Assembly: GCA_026826555.1 (NCBI GenBank)
Contig: JAKSZT010054458.1
Coordinates: 2,477,358-2,541,357, forward strand
DNA length: 64,000 bases
Reading direction: 5' to 3'
DNA from: Tolypeutes matacus
Taxonomy: Eukaryota; Chordata; Mammalia; Cingulata; Chlamyphoridae
Shown: piece by piece, positions 12,166-23,955 of the stretch
Position numbering within the stretch: the first letter of the stretch is position 1
Layout: each line of letters opens with the position of its first letter
Notes under the pieces: model-generated
The model's database searches: none
What the model saw: the letters and a program-made list of their open reading frames with translations, nothing else
Told to the model about the DNA's origin: nothing
Position numbers and translations under genes: made by a program

Positions 12166-13060
12166 GCAGGATTTTCAGATTGTCTTTACTCTCTTAGGAT
12201 AACTAAAGATGGCTGAATTTGGAAGGAAGACAACTCTATTTTTAATAATTCACACATTGCCAAATCATGACCATCTAAGTGCTTTTATCTATAAAATTAG
12301 CTATTTTCTTCCTTCTTCACATCAACAAATCTTATAACATTAGTTATAATCACAATACGTAGATAGACAAATATATTTGTATATTTTCCTGCCTGATTAA
12401 TATAGGCCAGTATAGACATTGAACTGCCTTTGAATCAAGAACTAGCCAAACTGAAAATAGTTTGGCATCCTTAGATACAATGAGCTTGGAAGTGCCCATA
12501 TTTTCACAAGTTATCTTCATCCATCCTATATACTAATCCTCCTTATATTTATAATACAAAGAAAGTGCACTTTAGGGAATCTGTATGCTAATTGATTTCA
12601 AAACTGTAATGCACAGAAAAGGAATATGTATTTTCATATAACTAGATTAGCTAGATTAAGTGACAATAGAAAAGGAACATTTAAATTCTGTTTAAATGCC
12701 CAATTAACAAACTACAAATTCATCCATAGAGAAAAGCCTTACTTTCTTTAGCTGCACACAAAGAGTGACAGATAAAAAAAAAGTATACCTCAGAGTTTTG
12801 GTTAATGCATTTGTTTGTATAGTGCAAGCATCAGATGATGTAACTTAGACATTCAAATCCTCTCAGGCCTTTTTATGAAACTTCTTTTAAAATAATTGTC
12901 ACTGTATGCTTACATTGATACACTCCTGAAATACATGATTTTATTAATTTAAAAATTAAATTAAATTAATTAATTTGCAAATATTATGCAAAGCAGACTT
13001 TTTTGTGACTTGGTCTATCAGTTGAGAAAATATTGGGACAGGTTCACTACTGTGTTGATT
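12166..13060. other. No feature recognised
   Basis: AT-rich sequence. A short aattaaattaa-type simple repeat lies at about 12945-12980. Confidence 0.4.
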
Positions 13061-13379
13061 TCCAATAACTAAACAAATATTTATTTGCCCCACTCTGTGA
13101 ACAACGCCTTCTGCTTTTTCAGCAAATATCTCCAGTACTCTATATTCTACAATCCATGGACCTCCATGACCTTTGATCTATTTATTGTCCCTCACATTCT
13201 TTGTGTCCTTTCCTGCTAAAGCAGCTTTAATCTCATGGTCATCTCTTACAAGTATTCCCTTGCATGTACCACTAACTCCCTTGCCCTTCTATCACGTGGT
13301 CTTATTCTCCTGGCTAAACCACAGCCCTGGTTAAATCCAATTCCTTTCTCTGTGCTTGGTCCTGGGTTACTGATATACA

Positions 13380-14360
13380 CATGTCTCAAATTAACTTCAT
13401 AACAGTTTCTCCCAAGAAGTCCTTAAAACTTCAAAGGAATCATGCTATATTTCCCATGATTCACAATCTCCTAAATAATTATTTCATAACTTATCCTTTC
13501 TATTTGATTCTGCTAATACTTTACCCATCATCCTTACTCTTAGACCTTACCTTCACTGAGAAAACAGAAGCTGTCAGAAAGCCCTTCCACTAATACATCT
13601 ATCCACTTACCTGTATCTATATCCATATTCTCTCCTTCTGCTTTGTTACTACAGATGAACTCTCCATGTTCCTTGCTAGGACAAATACTCCACGTGTGTG
13701 CTAGATATTAGCCCCTCTCGTGTACTCAAGTACAGTCAAGTACAGTCAAGTACAGTGCACTAGCAATTCTCTCCTCTCTTCTCTCTTCCTAAGATTTCCC
13801 TCTCTGTTAAGTCATTGCCATTAACATAAACTCGTTAGTTTTCCCATTTACAAAGAAACTGTGCTTGTTTAAACTTTCATCTCCAGCTAACACCCAATTT
13901 ATCTCCTACCATTGACAGCAAAATTTCCTCAGAATAATTTTCTAGTCTCTCCTCTTCCAGTCTCTGTTTTTTTGTTTTCCCACAAGACTTGTATTGAAAG
14001 TACTTAATCAAGGTCACCAATAATCTCTGTGTTGCTAAATTCAATGGCTAATTCTTATTCTTCATCTTATTTTATCCACCAATAGTATTTGATCTAGTTA
14101 ATCACTCTCTCTGAAAAACTATCCTTCCTTTCTCTTTGTTCTCCTATCTTACTGGCTGTCCCTTTGCTGGTTGTTTCTTTGCTAGTTCCTAGTTCTCCAG
14201 GGCTGTCGATGGACTTTTCTCCTCTGTATTTACTTTTTCCCTTGTTGACCTTATCTTGCCTCAGGGTTTTAAATCCCAACTCTGTATCCATAACTTCAAA
14301 ATATGTATCTTTATCACTGTTGCTCCTGAAAGGTATCTTGCTGGGTATTGCTTACTGATG
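13380..14360 (+). mobile_element. L2 LINE ORF2 fragment (RT region)
   Basis: The sequence follows the L2 open reading frame in order. It has ccttaccttcactgagaaaa near 13545, then the gatgaactctccatgttcc and ctcgtgtactcaag stretches, then aaggtcaccaataatctctg near 14010 leading into the region coding the RT core (atttgatctagttaatcac). Stops and frameshifts occur throughout, as expected for an element that died before the placental radiation. The upstream bases back to about 13060 may also belong to it. A local triplication of 10 bp sits at 13735-13757. The frames at 13381-13593 and 14164-14358 are pieces of the ancient ORF. Confidence 0.8.
13731..13762. repeat. Tandem 10-bp repeat, about three copies
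   Basis: The unit caagtacagt occurs three times in tandem (caagtacagt-caagtacagt-caagtacagt) inside the L2 fragment. It looks like local slippage, since an L2 copy would carry one unit at this place. Confidence 0.85.
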
Positions 14361-14464
14361 GCTAGGAGCTTAATATTAAGATAGACATAGCATAATTACT
14401 TATTTGTTTTTTTCTTCAGAGAATTATATATATGTGTGTATATTTATATATATCTTTCCTTTTT

Positions 14465-14800
14465 GAAAGCCAAGCTTATTGAATTATAATTTACAGACAG
14501 TAAATTCATCCTTTATAAATGTAGAGTTTGGTAAACTTTTGTAAGTGTATACAGTTACAAAACTACCTCTGAGATCAAGATATTGAATCCCAAAAGGATT
14601 TGTTTCTCTTTTGTTTACCAAATTGTTAAAAAGTTTAATATATTCAGATATTACCTCTTTAAGATATAAGTTGCAAATATTTTTAAATTCCTTCCTCCCC
14701 CATATGTTTATATAGTTCAGAATCATCATTGTAAAGGTACTGTTTCCCACCCTCGCCCCCACCTCAGCTCTAGGACACTGATGATTCTTGTTTGACCTCT
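14465..14800 (-). mobile_element. L1M 3' UTR fragment
   Basis: Read on the plus strand: a T-rich start, attgaattataatttacaga, then a segment resembling the antisense of the L1M 3' UTR (gtgtatacagttacaaaact), ending with ccccacctcagctctagg. These landmarks occur in this order in mammalian L1M 3' ends. The minus-strand frame at 14484-14762 is not a gene. Confidence 0.55.
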
Positions 14801-16015
14801 CTCAGGAAATCTGACTCCGGTAAGAACAGAGAAAGAATAAGAGAGAGAAATGAAAGGATCCATTTGTCAAGCTTAGGAAATGAATAATTGCACTGGTAAA
14901 ACGAGAGAAATAGCTGACCTTTGTTTTGGCCAACAATTTCAAATAGTCATGGTTACTAGGGAGAAAACATCCACAGCAGATTCTAAGAGGTAAAACGATA
15001 TGAAGTGAAAGCTTCCACATTACTAAACATATTCATACAGTTAAGTTTGCTGATCACCAATAAGGTAGAGAATATTTGATTATGAAAAACTGTTAATAGC
15101 TTTCATTTATTATATGTTATAACCTTAAAAAAAGTGTAGTTTTTATATTCTTAAAGGAAAAAGGTATTAGTTCATGTTCTCACCTTTTTTGTAGGTGGTA
15201 TTATGAACCTTGTATAGTTCTATCACAATTCAGATGGCTTTAGTTCCATTGTGAAGGGAAGGGATTAACTTTGCAATTTAGTTGAAGAATGTTCTCATCT
15301 TCCAGGCTGCTTTCCTTCCTGTTTTGTGGTGTTTATGAGGACAAGTTTAATTTCTCTGACCTTTTCCAAAGCCTCTGTCATAGATAGCCATTCATGCAAC
15401 CATTGAACCTCTTCGGGGCTTTTCCTTCCATCTTCACTAGTCCAGATACTTCCTCAGTACTTCTGCACCAGCACCAATGATGTTTCAATACTGTTGCTTT
15501 ATTCACCTCTGCTGCTACTTTCAGCATGCTGCCACTCATGTTGTCTTTGGATTTTGTTAGGTGTCTATCAAATTTCCTTGAGCCAAGAAACAAGGGTTCT
15601 TCACAACATATCTTTTCTATTTTCTTCACCATTTCTCCGTGTTAAAAAAGGACTGAATTTTTAAAGAATTTCTTTGTACAGTACAAAGAATCCTTGATAA
15701 CCATTCTCAAGAGTTAGCCTAGAAGAAAGAGTTTAAATCAGATGACCCTAACTAGACCCAAATCTATTCTTGAGTCATTCACTATATACTAGAGGTTTTA
15801 CCTAAACTATACTCCCCACCAAAGTGCAGTCTTCCCTCTAATTCCACTGTCTTCTGTAATTTGTCCTTGCCCATAATCCCATTTTCCCATATCACATGTC
15901 CATTACCTGCATTTATTCATTCAAACATCCCAATATCTGGAGCATATATGGATACCAGATTTGTTTAATGCAATTGGTAAGACATCTTTGCAGACTGGGA
16001 AGATAGTTAGTAAAC
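14801..16015. other. Unassigned interval with one unexplained minus-strand frame
   Basis: Most of this stretch shows nothing recognisable. The minus-strand frame at 15378-15632 (84 residues, starting MVKKIEKICCEEP) has higher sequence complexity and more balanced composition than its neighbours, and the reading could continue past its stop in other frames. This would suit a decayed processed pseudogene, but I do not recognise the parent and see no clear poly(A) tail. It could equally be chance. Confidence 0.3.
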
Positions 16016-16140
16016 ATATTGAATTTGGGTCCATGGAAATCTGATTTAAATTCCAATTGTACTGTTTACTAGCTGTATATATCTGGGCAATTTTTTAGCC
16101 TCTGTCATGTTCCAATTCAGAATCTGTCTAAATATATAAA
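16015..16140 (+). mobile_element. MIR SINE fragment
   Basis: Contains the MIR core order: an unprimed attccaattgtactgtttac, actagctgtatatatctggg, then a run resembling gcctctgt and a late aatctgtctaaat. Diverged and 3'-incomplete. An AAAT-type tract follows at about 16137-16160. Confidence 0.6.
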
Positions 16141-16567
16141 TAATAAATAAATAAATAAAATGTGGATAAATCCAATCTAGAAGAATAGAAAGAATATTGT
16201 AATGACTGTATAAGAACATGTTTAAAGCAGTTAGTTGGCATTTGACAATTGGAAGTCATTAAAATTATTTTTATTTAGCAACAAACTGAAGTGACAATAA
16301 TAAAGGAAGAGTTAATTAATTAATTAAATAATTTTACTAAATCATTTATATCTTTTAATATTAGATATTTGCCTTATTCAGACTTATTTCCAAAGTTTTT
16401 CTCCAGTGAGCCTGATTTTATCACAAAGTTCATCTTGACAAATTTCAGGTTTAGTTTCTTCTTCCTCTGTTTCAGGGATGCAAATTACCTTTTCTGGTGT
16501 TACTGATAAAAGTCTGGGCCAGGGGCATTGTATTTGTAAATTTTACACTAAAACTTGTTAGCTTTTT

Positions 16568-16744
16568 TTTTTTTAAGATTTTATTTATTTATTCATTTAT
16601 CCCCCCCTTGCTGCTTGTGCTCCCTGGGTCAGCTAACCACGCCGTGCGGGCGGGCTTGCCTTCACCAGGAGGCCCCGGGAACCGAACCCGGGGCCTCCCA
16701 TATGGTAAACGGGAGCCCTACTGATTGAGCTACAGCCGCTTCCC
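16568..16744 (-). mobile_element. DAS-type tRNA-derived SINE with 18-bp target duplication
   Basis: On the minus strand it starts GGGAAGCGGCTGTAGCTC, containing an RNA polymerase III A box, followed by a GGTTCGGTTCCC B box inside a GC-rich palindrome, a tRNA-unrelated body, and an A-rich tail with (AAAT) units (plus strand ttttatttatttattcattt). It is flanked by aaaacttgttagcttttt at 16550-16567 and 16745-16762. Intact A and B boxes and a long perfect duplication indicate a fairly young insertion. DAS SINEs are known from armadillos, which is the main lineage evidence in this window. The open frame at 16497-16724 crosses it and is not a gene. Confidence 0.93.
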
Positions 16745-16829
16745 AAAACTTGTTAGCTTTTTACTTTCTCCTGTAAGATAATTTCTCTACTCATAAATGT
16801 CACATTAATTGATTTTTGTAACACATTTT

Positions 16830-17587
16830 CTGATTGCAAAATAATGCACATAATTTTAGAAATTTACAAAAAAGAACATAAAGCTATTTATAAGCCAATG
16901 AACTAGAGACAACCATTTCAGACTCTGTTATATAGACATCTATAAAAATATATATATCATTAATCAAAATGTGAACCTACTATACATACTATTTTATAAT
17001 CCTCTTTCAAAAAATCTTGTTAATATAGGGTTATACATCATGTTAGGAGAAAATGTCCACAGCATCATTTTAATGCATACATGGTATTCATAAAACGAAT
17101 GACCATAATTCATATATTGCACAATGGACTATTTTCCATTTTGCTACAATAAACAATGTTACAAAGAACATTATATAAATAAATCTTTATGCACATCCTT
17201 AATCATTTCTTTAGGATAAATTACTAGAAACAAAATTGCTGTGTCAAAACTTATGCATATTTTATTTATCTATTGTAACCTAATTTTTAATCATAAAAGT
17301 AATAAATGCATTTTGGAAAATTGAGTAAGCACTGAAGTGCAAAAAATGTCTAGAAAAATATGTTTTCATCTGGTATCACATTTTCAAGATAACCACTATT
17401 AACACCTTTATTTCTGTAATATTTTCCACAAACCTTTATTCCTATTTCAGCACATTTAAACATATACATTTATCATTGCTAGTATACATGGGCTGCTAAT
17501 ATGTTTTCTTTTATAACTTAAATTTTTCATTTAGCCTATCTCAGAGAAATTTATTTATAGTTTTACCTCTTTATAACTGCTGCATAG
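16830..17587 (-). mobile_element. Old L1-type 3' UTR copies, right part interrupted by an LTR
   Basis: Two adjacent diverged copies read antisense on the plus strand. The first, to about 17260, ends with ttctttaggataaattactag and aattgctgtgtcaaa. The second starts near 17270 and runs into ctttataactgctgcatagt at the LTR border. Both carry landmarks of an ancient L1 3' UTR common in mammals. The second continues on the far side of the LTR at 18141. Confidence 0.6.
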
Positions 17588-18140
17588 TGTGGTGATTTGA
17601 GTATTTGGTGGACTCCAAAAAATCTTGTTCTTGAGGTTAATCCATTCCTGCACAAGTAAACTTATTTTAGGTGGGAACTTTTGATTAAGTTACTTCAGTT
17701 AAGGGGCTTTGATTAGATTGTGTGACTCAGGGTGGGTCTTAATCTTCTTACTGGAACCCTTTATAAGTGGAAGAATAAAAAGCTGCAGACACAGAAGAAA
17801 GCTGCAGAGAAAGAGAGGAATACAGAAGCCGAGAGGAATCCACTCAGTAGCAAGGGGAAAGATGCATGGATGCTGCCATATGCCTGGCATAGAGGAACAC
17901 AGAAGCCAGAAGTGAGGGGAGAGACGAGTGTATGCCAGCATGTGCCTGATTGCCTATAGCTGCACATCTTCTCTTGATGCCACCATATGCCGGATTGCCC
18001 ACAGTAACATCTTTGGGAGAAAGCATCTCTGACGATACTTTCATGGCCTCAGATTTGTAAGCTTTTAAACTAATAATTCCTCATTGTAAAAGCCAAGTTA
18101 TTTCTGGTATATTGCTTTGGCAATGTAGAAAACTAAAACA
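17588..18140 (+). mobile_element. Solo LTR, xenarthran-type family A, inserted in an old L1 3' UTR
   Basis: Starts tgtggtgatttgag and ends gaaaactaaaaca, the same terminal sequence as its relatives. Flanks are catag and cattg, matching at 4 of 5 positions, consistent with an eroded 5-bp duplication. It has gggtgggtcttaatc and ccttataagtgg-like segments shared with 21835-22281. Frames on both strands within 17699-18044 lie wholly in the LTR and are not genes. Confidence 0.8.
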
Positions 18141-18420
18141 CATTGTATTTCATAACATGGGTGTGCTATATTTTATTTAACCACTTCTCTCTTAGTAAGT
18201 GTTTAAGTTATTTTCTTGTTTTTGCTTTTACATGTTGTAATTAACATCCTTAGGAAACTTTTGAAAGTATATTTGTAAGATGGATTTCAAGAAGTGGAGT
18301 TGATTGTCATGTAATCTACATATTTTAAATTTGGTAGTGTAGATAAGTATTCTGTGGAGTTTTTATATTCAAATCAATATCGACTATTTTCCTGAAATGT
18401 TATTTCTGGCTTTTAATGTA
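18141..18420 (-). mobile_element. Continuation of the old L1 3' UTR after the LTR
   Basis: cattgtatttcataacatgg and the following ttatttaaccacttctctc continue the copy broken at 17587. Later landmarks include ggatttcaagaagtggag near 18285. This shows that the LTR is younger than the L1 fragment. Confidence 0.6.
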
Positions 18421-18727
18421 AGTTAAGCAGTACATTTTGAAGTAAAATTTTTATATTCCCTGAATATTGGACACTTTAGTGTTCTTTTCATATAATAAGC
18501 ATACTTTTATTTTAGGTTTGCAGAGAAACAATTTTAAAATTTAATGGTAAACATGTATCTTCATTTTCAACGTTGAAAAATATCACTCTTTTTCAGGGAC
18601 TATTGGATTTACAAATTATGCTGTGTTATTTAACAATTTCATTCTAGAGCATTACATCTTTTCCCACCACTACTTTCTGTTTACATTTACATAACAGAAA
18701 CTATTGTGAAGGTCAGGCAACTATCTT

Positions 18728-18802
18728 TCATTAAAAATTATTTTACCCTTGTATAGTAGAATAAGGAGAGTAAAATGCATTAAACATGCCTCAAGCATTT
18801 TT
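18728..18802 (+). repeat. Left copy of a 75-bp direct repeat
   Basis: Aligns without gaps to 20473-20547 with three mismatches in 75 bases (about 96%). The repeat pair encloses an L2 fragment and an L1. Confidence 0.95.
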
Positions 18803-18805
18803 TTC

Positions 18806-18925
18806 CATCTATCTGATAAATATTTAATGGGCCAAGGCCCTTACTAGGTGTTGGGAATATAAGAATGAACCAACCAAACAAATATACCCACACTCATGTT
18901 GCTTATGGTCTAGTGGGGAAACAAA
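18806..18925 (-). mobile_element. L2 3'-end fragment
   Basis: The plus strand reads gataaatatttaatgggcca, then ggtgttgggaatataagaatg and ttgcttatggtctagtgggg, which is the reverse complement of the L2 3' UTR landmark series. Confidence 0.65.
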
Positions 18926-19029
18926 ATAAGTTAGATCAGCAATGTGTAAATTAGGTAAGATGGCAATTTTTTAATAAAAAATAAGAAAACAGATATCCAT
19001 GTAATCCATGGTTCAAAGAGGAAGTCTCA

Positions 19030-20105
19030 AGGAAAGTAAAAATTTATGTAAGAACAGAATAAATTAAATTGTAAACTCTAAAGCAATAAAGAAAATAATT
19101 GAAAGAAAGCTGGTTCACTGAAAAGATCAATAAAACTGAAAAGTCTCTAGCAAGATTGACAAAATAAAAAGAGAGAAGACACAAATTAACAACACCAGAA
19201 ACAAAACGGGATATCACTACAGGCTCTGCAGGCATCAAACTGATATCAAAGTAATACTACAAGCAACTACATAAACACAAATTTGATAACTTAGTTAAAA
19301 TGGACCAATTCTTCCGTAAACCCAATTTGCCACAATTCATCCATATATGCATCAAATTTGAAAAATCTCATAATTATTAAGGAAAATGAATTTGTAATTA
19401 AAAGCTCTGGAAAGAGGAAATTAAAGATCCAGTTAGTTTCACTGGACAATTCTACTAAATGTTGAAAGAAGAATTGACACCATTTATCATAATACCATTT
19501 ACAATTGCTCAAAAAAAGTAATATTTTCATGAAAATATATCAAAAACATTTAAGCAACTTATAAGTTGAAAACTAAAACATGTAGATGAAATCAAAGATG
19601 TAAGTACATGGAGACACATACAATATTCATAGATTGTAAGACTCAATATAGTAATGATATCAATAAAAAGAAACAAACTATTGATGTATGCAACAATCTT
19701 GATGAATCCTCTGAATAAAATAAGCCAGTCCCAAGAGGATGCATATACTCTACAATTACATTTACATAATATTTTCAAACTGAGAAAATTACTGATATGG
19801 AGAACAGTGGTTTCCAGGAGTTAAGGAAGTGGGGAGGTGGAGAGGATGAGCAGGAAGTAAGTGTGGCTATAAAAAGACAGCATGAGAGATCCTTATGGTG
19901 ATGAAAATGTCTGTATTTTGACTGAGTCAATGTCAATATCCTGGATATTACATTGTTATATAGTTTTGCAAGATTTCAGGATATTTCCCCATTAGGGGAA
20001 AATGGGAAGAGGGGACATGGGACCTCTCGTATTATTTCTCATCCCTGGATATGAATTTACAATCATCCCAAATTAAAAGCTCTGATTTTTATTAAAAAAC
20101 TAATA
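19030..20105 (+). mobile_element. Old L1M element, internally deleted
   Basis: The first 500 bases match the L1 ORF2 stretch between endonuclease and RT. Landmarks are agctggttcactgaaaagatc, then gcaagattgacaaaataaaa, and a later gataacttagttaaaatgga. The end, from about 19790, is an L1M 3' UTR with ggtttccaggagttaagg and a terminal gaatttacaatcatcccaaa followed by attaaaaac. The RT and C-terminal coding parts between are largely missing, so the copy is internally deleted. Frames on the minus strand at 19044-19778 are antisense and meaningless. Confidence 0.75.
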
Positions 20106-20472
20106 GAAAACTTTAACATAGTGCAAAATATCACTTATAAATGCACATAAATCTTATGAGTGCCGCAATACAAGTTTTTGCAAATTATATAGTTTTGTCT
20201 CTATTTCAGCATATCCTTAGTAATGAACATTTTAATCCAGGTACCACCACTTTCTACCTATTAAACCTACTCATTAATTTATTAAATATTATTTCACTAT
20301 TCCCAGCCCATCCAAATTGTAAATTAGTTTTATTGTGCAGGAATTTTATTTTTCATTATTATTTTTGATTTCTAAATTTGTATTAAGTATGTTCTGCTCC
20401 AGAGTATATTTTATGGAATTTCTTAGTTCCAGTATAAACTACAAAATAATGACAGCAGGCATAGTCTGTAAA

Positions 20473-20547
20473 TCATTAAAAATTATTTTACCCTTGTATA
20501 GTAGAATAAGGAGAGTAAATTGCATCAAACATACCTCAAGCATTTTT
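20473..20547 (+). repeat. Right copy of the 75-bp direct repeat
   Basis: Same orientation and length as 18728-18802, with three substitutions. Its flanks differ from those of the left copy. Confidence 0.95.
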
Positions 20548-21704
20548 CAAAATGAAAATACTTCGAATAAATGACCTTTTTGAATGCTTAACAGGATACT
20601 CCATGAACAATTACAGTGACTTTTGGTAGTCTGTCAACTTTAATTTTCTTGTGGAGCAATCATCACTCATGAAAAAAACAACAACCCTGAAATGCATATT
20701 TAAGACATTCTAGGTATATACTGATTCAAGCCTTTTTTATAAAGATGACAAAAACAATAGTTATAGTAGTATCAGTTATACTATCTTTGTTAAAAGGACA
20801 CATAAGTTTGTGTAAAAGGAAGTTTGCCTACAGTTTTCACAGAAACAGTCACATGAACTTTGGTAAATATTATTTTGCAAATGCCACTTTTAAGAGCAGT
20901 ACCACTAGCAGTAACCTGATATTTATAGCTATTCTAAATAATGCAACAAAAGCATTTTCAAGTTTATGTGCATCTTTTCATATGCAGACTTTGCAGTTCT
21001 CTTCAATAATTTAGTTTGTTTGGACAGATCTTACTGAACCATGTTTTATTTTTTTGAACTGGAAACGTACATTATCTGTGAGTCAGTCAAAACTTGCAGA
21101 AAAAGTCATACATCTGGTTCTCTGTTTTAATCTAACCCCTTTCTTTGGTTTGGTTTGGCCTATTCTACTACTCTTGATCATATGTAAGATCCTTTGTAAG
21201 GGCGCATATTATGCACCACACTTATCTTTTAGACATATGCTCAATTAGACAATGTAATTGTTTAGAGTCTGATAAATTGTCTGAGAATCTGAGGTCCTGA
21301 AAGGTTGAATACTAACATTTCAGACTGTTTTCCTAAATAATCTCATCTCTTGGCACCTTGATTCTGACTTCTGTATTACTGGTTTACTTGGGTACAGTTT
21401 CTTATTCTCTTTTTAGTTCTATGAACTCTACCAACTAGGTTTCATCCTAGGCATGTACCTTACAGTGGCCTGATTCATGTTTTCTAACAATACTGAGAAC
21501 TGAAAACTTAAAATAATAGATAAAATGTGAGGATTACTATAATGTGTAACTATGGATCACTATTTAAATTATTGATAAAGTAAACACATTATCATAAAAT
21601 ATTTTATATTAAATTTTAATTAACCTCATGTTTTTTGGTTTTATACTTCTTCAAACCAAGTATATAGATAAAACTATAACACATATAAGAATTTTAGTAA
21701 ATGT
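20548..21704. other. No feature recognised
   Basis: AT-rich, with only short frames (20745-21014 and 21054-21248) lacking any recognisable domain. No repeat identified with confidence. Confidence 0.4.
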
Positions 21705-21834
21705 GTACATTTAGAAGTCAGACAAACTGGGGGTTCAAATTCCTTCTCTTTCTCATTTAATAGCTGCAGAATCTTAAGCAATTTTATTAATGAATTTTCT
21801 TAAATGGATGTGATGTGCTTTAACTAATACTGGA
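21705..21834 (+). mobile_element. MIR SINE, 5' part (interrupted by an LTR)
   Basis: Has gggggttcaaattccttctc (the MIR tRNA-like B-box area), then aatagctgcagaatcttaag and aattttcttaaatggatg. It is broken by the LTR at 21835 and its 3' end resumes at 22282. Confidence 0.65.
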
Positions 21835-22281
21835 TGGGGTGATTTAGAGCTGTATGTACCCCAGAGAAAACATTCTTAAGCTTAATCCACTCTTGTGGGT
21901 GTGAAACCATTTTAAGTAGGACATTTTGATGAGGTTATTTCTGTCATGATGTGGCCCACCTGAATGGGGATGGGTTTTAACCCTATTACTGGAGTCCTTT
22001 ATAAGCAGAATAAAATTCAGAGAGACAGACAGCACAGAGAACCCAGAAGAGAAGGGAGAGACCAGGAAAGGTTGGCCATGTGCCTTGCCATGTGATAAGC
22101 TAAAGACCAAGGATCACTGGCAGCCAGCCCCAGAATGCCATAGTATTCAGGGAGAAAGCATCACTTTGATGATGATTTTATTTGAACTTTCTGTTAGCCT
22201 CTAAACTGAGAACTAATAAATTCTCATTATTTAAGCCAACCCATTGCATTATTCGCTTGAGTAGCCAAGGAAACTAAAACA
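21835..22281 (+). mobile_element. Solo LTR, xenarthran-type family A, inserted in a MIR
   Basis: Starts tggggtgatttagagctg and ends ccaaggaaactaaaaca. Its internal order (ttaatccactcttgtgggtg, gatgaggttatttctgtc, gtcctttataagcag, a purine-rich stretch, then aactaataaattctcattat) is shared with the other family members. The aataaa near its end can serve as LTR poly(A) signal. Flanks ctgga and caggg match at only 3 of 5, so the duplication is eroded or absent. Confidence 0.8.
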
Positions 22282-22345
22282 CAGGGCATACAGTAAATGC
22301 TTAGTAAATTATAGTTTTCTTACTGCTGTTATTACCATGACTACT
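22282..22345 (+). mobile_element. MIR SINE, 3' end (continuation)
   Basis: cagggcatacagtaaatgct and tagtaaattatag fit the MIR 3' terminus (a run of the form cacatagtaaatgctcaataaat) and continue the copy broken at 21834. Confidence 0.6.
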
Positions 22346-23955
22346 ATGACGGTAACTATTACTATTGCTGCCAGCATTCCATCTAGTACTACTTAGATTA
22401 GAAAAAGGAGAAAGAAGAAAACTAAAGAAATACAAAAGGTAATGGAAGAATTCCAGTAGTTTTATGGTGGGAAGGTTTATTTAGTTGATCCATATATTAG
22501 GTTAATATTTATGACTCGAAATTTAAATGTTCTCTTTTGCCAGACATTGTTAATCATTGAGCTAAGTTATTGTCCCAGGTCAGTACTCTTAGCAGATAAG
22601 TTTTTCTTTGGCTATCACAGTTCAAATAGTTAGCATTTAAGTTTGGTCCTCATCAAAAGGCATTTCTTTGATTTGAAATGGCATTAGTTTAGTAAGTAGT
22701 CTCTCACCTGCAATGTGAAATAATACAGAAAAAGTTAATTTAACTCAAATCCAATTGAATGGGAGAATTTCAACTGCCATCTGAGGCTTAAAATTAATCA
22801 CCTTTGGAAAGAAAAGTAGCATTAAAATTCAAGCAGTCAGAAAAAGACAGGGCTATGTAAGCTAGATAATACATTAATTCTGGTACAAAAATCACAAATA
22901 CTCTGTGTCTGTTTGAGTGTGTAATTCCAGATGAATATTAATCCCTGGAGATATCTATTGTCCAATGTAAGCTATCTGTTTTGTTTCTTGCTGAAATTAG
23001 TTCTGATTAAAAATAAAATTGCATATTTTCTTAACTTCCAAAATACTATTTCCACAACTTGATTGTATTTATTACATCATATCTACACATAGTTTTATGT
23101 TTTGAGGATTAATTCAATAAACATGAATTGAATTTCCTTTAAATGTGAATTGATATATAAAGTGCAATTCCATGTACAATGTCATAAGTTACAGATGATT
23201 GTATACAACATTCTGTCCTTTCCTGCCACAAAATATAGCAGAATTCACTAAGTTTATTAATATATAATGTTCTCAAAAATTATACAAACAATGCCAAAAA
23301 TAGAATTTCAAAAAACATTTTGCCTGTGACATAAGTGTGTGACTGCAGTACTACAAAGCTATTTCAATGACTAGTCACCAAATGGAAGGTTTGATTCTTA
23401 ATGTTGCCAAAGACTCTGGCACTTTCATGGTGTGTTTGCTTCCAAGCTGCACTTTGGTGCTCAAAAAGAAGCCACAAATAATTAGCAAAATAACTATTAG
23501 TGTGAAAATGTCAAATTTAATTTCACAGTTGACTCAACAATTCTGCATTTCTAGGGAAAGAGAGTATAAGAATTAACAAGAGGTACATTTTATATGTCTG
23601 GAGGTATTTTGTTTCATGTTCGTAAAACAAGTATGCTTCTTTGCACAATTCAAACATTGCCCTGGGCTTCACAGCATGGCACCAAATTTCTGAGAGGGAG
23701 TATTCCACAATGACCACTCCAAGAGGCCTATCTGAAGCTACAAGGTTTCTTTTGACACAGTCTCTGTTCCTTATAGCCATCACATCACCTCCATTGTATT
23801 CTGTTGGTTCAGAGTAGTCACAGCGTCAGCTTAGGGTAAAGGGGAGGAGACAACAGAAGGGATGGATACCAGGAAGTAAGGCTTCTTGGGGCACCATCTT
23901 TGGTGAAGAGCTAAAACAGCACCTTTATACATTATTTAAATTCATCTTTATTAAA
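22346..23955. other. Unassigned interval
   Basis: No exon or RNA gene seen. The part at 23590-23930 has a purine-rich end (taaaggggaggagacaacag) that looks repeat-like, but I do not recognise it. Small frames at 23367-23576 and 23523-23783 overlap on opposite strands and are not supported as genes. Confidence 0.4.

Noticed and set aside
16497..16724. 75-residue frame with a Pro/Gly-rich end
   Set aside because: It reads through the DAS SINE.
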